A DNA stretch of 27,105 nt, from assembly GCA_023409615.1 (NCBI GenBank), contig JAEYRF010000150.1, positions 1-27,105 of the forward strand, written 5' to 3'. The stretch's first letter is position 1; each line of letters opens with the position of its first letter. The notes under the pieces are model-generated. The model made no database searches and had not been told where the DNA came from. It saw only the letters and a list, made by a program, of their open reading frames with translations. The position numbers and the translations under genes were made by a program. Below are positions 24,058-27,105 of the stretch, piece by piece. Origin of the DNA: Bacillota bacterium. GTDB lineage: Bacteria > Bacillota > Clostridia > Acetivibrionales > DTU013.

Positions 24058-24771
24058 TCAAATCAACAGCATACTCTCTTTAACTCCATGAAGAACTTCT
24101 TTTTTTCCGCCGCAGCCGGGAAGCTTCTCAATCATGAAGCCTGCGTCCGTTAGGGCGTTCTTAACTGCTCCTGCCACGGTAAATGTAGAGAAGGACCCTC
24201 CGTCCTTGGTCTTCTCTCCGATCGCTTTCAGCAGCTCAGGGCGCCATATGGAAGGATTCTTTTTAGGCCCGTGCCCGTCCAGGAACCAAACATCACAGGA
24301 TTTATCCAATGCCTCCACCATCTCCAGCGCTTCTCCAATCCAAAGTTTCAGCTCGATCGTACCGAAGGATTGCTGCAGGTTAATTGAATGCCAGCCGTTT
24401 TCATTGATATCAATTTCTTCATAAGCCTTCATAAGCACATCTATCTCATCTCCGGCCCGCTCTTTGAAAATCTCCAGGATGTTACGCATTCTTACGGGGT
24501 TGAGTGGATAGAGTTCAACAGAATAGTACTCTATTGAAACATTTCTCAACCCGTTGTTTTTAAGAAATTCCATAAGCGAAACGACGACGCGCCCCACACC
24601 AAATCCGGTTTCCCCAATGGTAAATGCAGTATTCATACCTGCCGCGCCGGTAATCCGATCAATAAGGCTGTTATATCTAAAATAAATTTGCTGCGCTTCA
24701 TCCATTGCATTGACTACATCAAAATAGCGATCATCAAAATGTTCATTTACTAAATCTGCTGGAATAAACAT
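24058..24771 (-). CDS. mnmD: tRNA 5-methylaminomethyl-2-thiouridine methyltransferase, stand-alone MnmD type
   Basis: This 237-residue SAM-dependent methyltransferase is homologous to the N-terminal domain of bifunctional MnmC (DUF752). It is predicted to methylate the aminomethyl group at the wobble uridine (position 34) of certain tRNAs. The SAM-binding motif is IGETGFGVG (52-60), and the catalytic block is CDVWFLDGHGPKKNPSIW with D165. The C-terminal FTVAGAVKNALTDAGFMIEKLPGCGGKKEVL matches the family. The MnmC oxidase domain is absent, as in other stand-alone forms. The usual DGFAP is DGHGP here. The ribosome site is weak. It leads a minus-strand series with the small membrane protein. Confidence 0.88.
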   Translation of the reverse strand: MFIPADLVNEHFDDRYFDVVNAMDEAQQIYFRYNSLIDRITGAAGMNTAFTIGETGFGVGRVVVSLMEFLKNNGLRNVSIEYYSVELYPLNPVRMRNILEIFKERAGDEIDVLMKAYEEIDINENGWHSINLQQSFGTIELKLWIGEALEMVEALDKSCDVWFLDGHGPKKNPSIWRPELLKAIGEKTKDGGSFSTFTVAGAVKNALTDAGFMIEKLPGCGGKKEVLHGVKESMLLI

Positions 24772-24882
24772 AGGTTACATTGTCCCTTATCTTCCTGTCT
24801 TTTTTCAACTAATTTCATTATTATTTCATATTCGATCAAAAAAAGAAAGGATAAACACTGTTTCAATTAACTGCTAGAAATA

Positions 24883-24944
24883 AATACTACCATACTGCAA
24901 AAGATAGTATTGAACTTTTGCAGAGATTAAAACTAACCATTAGT
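24883..24944 (+). promoter_or_regulatory. Interleaved inverted repeats upstream of the SLH gene
   Basis: AATACTA (24883-24889) pairs with TAGTATT (24905-24911). CTGCAAAAG (24895-24903) pairs with CTTTTGCAG (24915-24923). Both pairs are perfect and interleaved, so they could form alternative hairpins or a pseudoknot. A third small hairpin, ACTAA-CCA-TTAGT (24932-24944), stands four bases before the GGAG ribosome site. No clear promoter was found, so whether all of this is transcribed is uncertain. Confidence 0.5.
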
Positions 24945-24958
24945 GAAAGGAGAAGTTT

Positions 24959-26062
24959 ATGAGAATAAAAAAGGCATTAGCTGTCCTCATTACGTTAGTA
25001 ATGATTACATCGCTGATTTTTGTTTCAAATGCCGCATCATTTACAGATGTTCCCGAAAACCACCCCTACAAGGCTGCAATCGATTTTTGCCAAGCAAAGG
25101 GTATTGTTCAGGGAATCACTACAACCACCTTTTTACCTGATGCAAAGCTGACCCGTGCACAGTTGGCCACTATCTGGTGCCGTTCTTTGAATATTAAGGA
25201 TACCAATCACAGCTTCACAGACATCACAGGGCTGAAGAAATACTATGACAGTTCTGTCATTGTTCTGCACAGCCTTGGAACATTACTTGGTACCAGTGAT
25301 ACAAAATTCTCACCAGATAGCTTTTTTACCCGTGAACAGCTTACATTACTGACAATGCGCACATACAACCTGGGCGTTGCAGACAAGGATGCTTATAAGC
25401 GATATACGGATAATGCGTCGATCTCCAAATGGGCTCAGGATGGCATATCCGCCTGTATCAACGCAGGTGTATTAGAAGGCTTATATGATGAAGAGAATTT
25501 TAAGCCAAAAGAACCTGTAACCCGTTCCGAGATATGTAAGCTGATCTATAATATTTCTGTACCATACTATAATATAACGATAGGCACACTTGAAGGTGGA
25601 ACGATCACCGCAAGCCACACAAAAGCCCGCCCAGGTACGGTGATTGCACTGACTGTAACGCCTGACACAGGCAAACAGCTGAAGGCTGATACGCTAAAGT
25701 ACAATGATACAGATATTACCGGCACGACATTTGTAATGCCTGCTGAGGATGTGACTATTACCGCAGAGTTTGAAGACACGCCGGTTCTGGAGTCTATTGC
25801 TGTAACGACGCCACCTGCAAAAACATCCTATACTGTGGGCGAAGCCCTTGATTTAACCGGTTTAGTGGTCACTGCCACCTATAGTGACGGATCAAGCGGA
25901 GTGGTCACAGAATATTCAACATTACCTGCAAGCGGAAGTACGCTGGATGCCGCAGGAACATTAACCATCACTGTGAGCTATACCGAAGGAGATGTCACAA
26001 AGACCACAACATTTAATGTAACGGTGAATGAAGCACCATCTGAACCTGAGCCCGCTCAATAG
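24959..26062 (+). CDS. Secreted S-layer-homology protein with InlB-repeat-like and Ig-like domains
   Basis: This 367-residue exported protein starts with a signal peptide (about 1-26, SNA-A cleavage region). Three SLH domains follow (about 27-72, 86-131 and 150-196), each with the TREQ/TRAQ/TRSE-type motif; they anchor proteins to secondary cell-wall polymer. Residues 203-272 resemble the divergent InlB B-repeat (ending MPAEDVTITAEFED), and 275-357 a bacterial Ig-like domain of the Big_3 type (SYTVGEALDLTGLVVTATYSDG). The chain stops after a short Pro/Glu tail with no catalytic domain. Its role is probably surface display or adhesion. GGAG lies six bases before the ATG. A strong terminator follows, so the gene is monocistronic. 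Confidence 0.9.
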   Translation: MRIKKALAVLITLVMITSLIFVSNAASFTDVPENHPYKAAIDFCQAKGIVQGITTTTFLPDAKLTRAQLATIWCRSLNIKDTNHSFTDITGLKKYYDSSVIVLHSLGTLLGTSDTKFSPDSFFTREQLTLLTMRTYNLGVADKDAYKRYTDNASISKWAQDGISACINAGVLEGLYDEENFKPKEPVTRSEICKLIYNISVPYYNITIGTLEGGTITASHTKARPGTVIALTVTPDTGKQLKADTLKYNDTDITGTTFVMPAEDVTITAEFEDTPVLESIAVTTPPAKTSYTVGEALDLTGLVVTATYSDGSSGVVTEYSTLPASGSTLDAAGTLTITVSYTEGDVTKTTTFNVTVNEAPSEPEPAQ

Positions 26063-26096
26063 AAAGGATCACAAAAAAGGCTGCCAAAGTAAAGTT

Positions 26097-26129
26097 AAAA
26101 CCACAAGGGAAATGACCTTGTGGTTTTTT
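26097..26129 (+). terminator. Intrinsic terminator of the SLH gene
   Basis: AAAACCACAAGG (26097-26108) and CCTTGTGGTTTT (26116-26127) form a 12-bp stem with a 7-base loop; the T-run runs to 26129. The matching A-run lets it also act on minus-strand transcripts leaving the amino-acid transporter genes. Confidence 0.9.
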
Positions 26130-26192
26130 CGCTTCACTTCATAAATTGGCCAAAAGCTGCTTCATCATCTGGTTGACATCAGTATAGCCATA

Positions 26193-27017
26193 TTACAACA
26201 CCTTGGACAAGAAATCTCTTGTCCTTGGATTCTGAGGATTTGAGAAGAACTCAGACGGAGTGTTTTCCTCCAGAATCCTTCCATCGTCCATAAATATAAC
26301 TCTGGTTGCAACCTCTTTTGCAAATCCCATCTCATGGGTAACAATTACCATTGTCATACCCTCGTTTGCCAGTTGTCTGATCAAGTCCAGCACCTCGCCT
26401 ACCATTTCAGGGTCTAATGCCGATGTAGGCTCATCAAACAGCATAACCTTGGGGTTCATTGCCAGCGCACGCACGATTGCGATCCTCTGCTTTTGTCCGC
26501 CTGATAACGTTGATGGATAAGCGTCCGCCTTCTCCTCAAGTCCGATTCTTTTAAGCAGCCGAATCGCGTTCTCTCTTACATCCGCCTTAATCTTTTCCTC
26601 GGTAGTGTCGATCTCATAAAGTGGTATTTTCTTCTTTGTAATCAAATTTCTGATTTTTATGAAGAAATTTTTAACTTTCCTTGATCTGAGATCATGGATG
26701 GCAATATTCGAAGGAGCAAGCATAATGTTATTGATGACTGTTTTATTGTTAAACAAGTTGAATTGCTGAAAAACCATGCCGATATGGCGACGGTGTATGT
26801 TGATATCCACCTTTGTATCCGCGATATCAACGCCTTCAAAGATGACAGATCCCCCCGTGGGATCCTCCATACAGTTCAAGCAGCGTAAAAACGTACTTTT
26901 ACCGCTTCCGGAAGGGCCAACAATAGCAACTTTCTCGCCCTCATTGATGGTAGTCGTTATACCTTTGAGGACTTCAAGCCTGCCGAAATTTTTCTTCAAA
27001 TTAATTACGTCTATCAC
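26193..27017 (-). CDS. Amino-acid ABC importer ATP-binding protein (GlnQ/HisP-type) with a basic insertion
   Basis: This 274-residue ATPase belongs to the polar amino-acid uptake family. Walker A is GPSGSGKS (34-41), the Q-loop is MVFQQFNLF, the signature is LSGGQKQR (171-178), Walker B is VMLFDEP (191-197) and the switch His is in VTHEMGF. Family members are usually near 240-250 residues. The excess is a Lys/Arg-rich insertion at about 107-146, between the Q-loop and the signature motif (RSRKVKNFFIKIRNLITKKK..). The start is GTG and overlaps the end of the permease gene by 17 bases, giving translational coupling. The amino acid carried cannot be told from this subunit. Confidence 0.94.
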   Translation of the reverse strand: MIDVINLKKNFGRLEVLKGITTTINEGEKVAIVGPSGSGKSTFLRCLNCMEDPTGGSVIFEGVDIADTKVDINIHRRHIGMVFQQFNLFNNKTVINNIMLAPSNIAIHDLRSRKVKNFFIKIRNLITKKKIPLYEIDTTEEKIKADVRENAIRLLKRIGLEEKADAYPSTLSGGQKQRIAIVRALAMNPKVMLFDEPTSALDPEMVGEVLDLIRQLANEGMTMVIVTHEMGFAKEVATRVIFMDDGRILEENTPSEFFSNPQNPRTRDFLSKVL

Positions 27018-27105
27018 TTTTCCGCAGGCTCCTTTCCATGATTTTAATCAGAAATGCGATTCCCATGACCAGCACTAGATAAATCAATGCCATTACAAGA
27101 TATGG
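27001..27105 (-). CDS. Amino-acid ABC importer permease, C-terminal end only (cut by window edge)
   Basis: The last 34 codons and the stop of an open frame continue past the right edge. They encode a hydrophobic helix (LVMALIYLVLVMGIAFLIKI) and a basic tail MERSLRKSDRRN, typical of the last helix of HisM/GlnP-type permeases. The stop lies inside the ATPase start region. The neighbouring ATPase makes the assignment convincing despite the short length. Confidence 0.75.
   Translation of the reverse strand, partial: PYLVMALIYLVLVMGIAFLIKIMERSLRKSDRRN

Noticed and set aside
24772..24958. Cyclic-di-GMP riboswitch before the SLH gene
   Set aside because: The conserved core of that riboswitch class is missing; only interleaved inverted repeats are seen.
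26142..26192. In-frame open stretch after the stop of the amino-acid transporter ATPase, reading YGYTDVNQMMKQLL
   Set aside because: The ATPase ends at the normal place for its family (FLSKVL), and a short open stretch after a stop is likely by chance.
1..27105. Mobile element, prophage, CRISPR array, tRNA or rRNA
   Set aside because: No transposase, integrase, phage structural gene, regular direct-repeat array, tRNA-like fold or rRNA sequence was seen on either strand.

Overview
The window looks like a chromosomal stretch from a Gram-positive anaerobe of the Bacillota, most likely class Clostridia. The reasons are moderate GC content, AGGAGG-type ribosome binding sites, occasional GTG and TTG starts, a BceRS-BceAB-type peptide-antibiotic module, an S-layer-homology protein, a lipoprotein exporter adaptor and a GH94 disaccharide phosphorylase. 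No genus can be named from sequence alone. I see no transposase, integrase, phage gene, CRISPR array, rRNA or tRNA. No stretch longer than 300 bases lacks a gene.

Layout. 1-5500: an AraC-family regulator (+) faces a minus-strand series, agmatinase, then MetA (predicted acetyl-CoA type), then a GH94 phosphorylase. The last two are only 33 bases apart. 5690-9930: a plus-strand three-gene exporter (ten-helix FtsX/MacB-type permease, ATPase, HlyD-type lipoprotein adaptor), closed by strong terminators. 10100-13900: malic enzyme (-), a ketopantoate-reductase-family protein (+) and a minus-strand pair encoding DUF2461 and YgjP-type proteins. 14050-18650: response regulator, histidine kinase, ABC ATPase and large permease, all plus strand, with an inverted repeat upstream of the ATPase gene that suits the regulator. 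18680-20900: a tocopherol-cyclase-fold protein (-) and an AIM24-family protein with an N-terminal zinc ribbon (+). 20960-24770: a minus-strand series of MnmD tRNA methyltransferase, a small membrane protein, a cobalamin-binding radical SAM protein and a D-2-hydroxyacid dehydrogenase. 24950-27105: a secreted SLH/Ig-like protein (+), then the ATPase and the extreme C-terminus of the permease of an amino-acid importer (-).

How the genes fit together. The clearest functional unit is the RSAB antimicrobial-peptide sensing and detoxification module. The second exporter has no regulator of its own nearby. The metabolic genes (agmatinase, MetA, malic enzyme, GH94, D-2-hydroxyacid dehydrogenase) look like ordinary chromosomal genes rather than one pathway.

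I did not find an obvious new multi-gene defence or biosynthetic system. The least explained items are the orphan B12/radical SAM protein, the tocopherol-cyclase-fold protein, interleaved inverted repeats ahead of the SLH gene, and an 18-base tandem repeat that contains the start codon of the YgjP-type gene.
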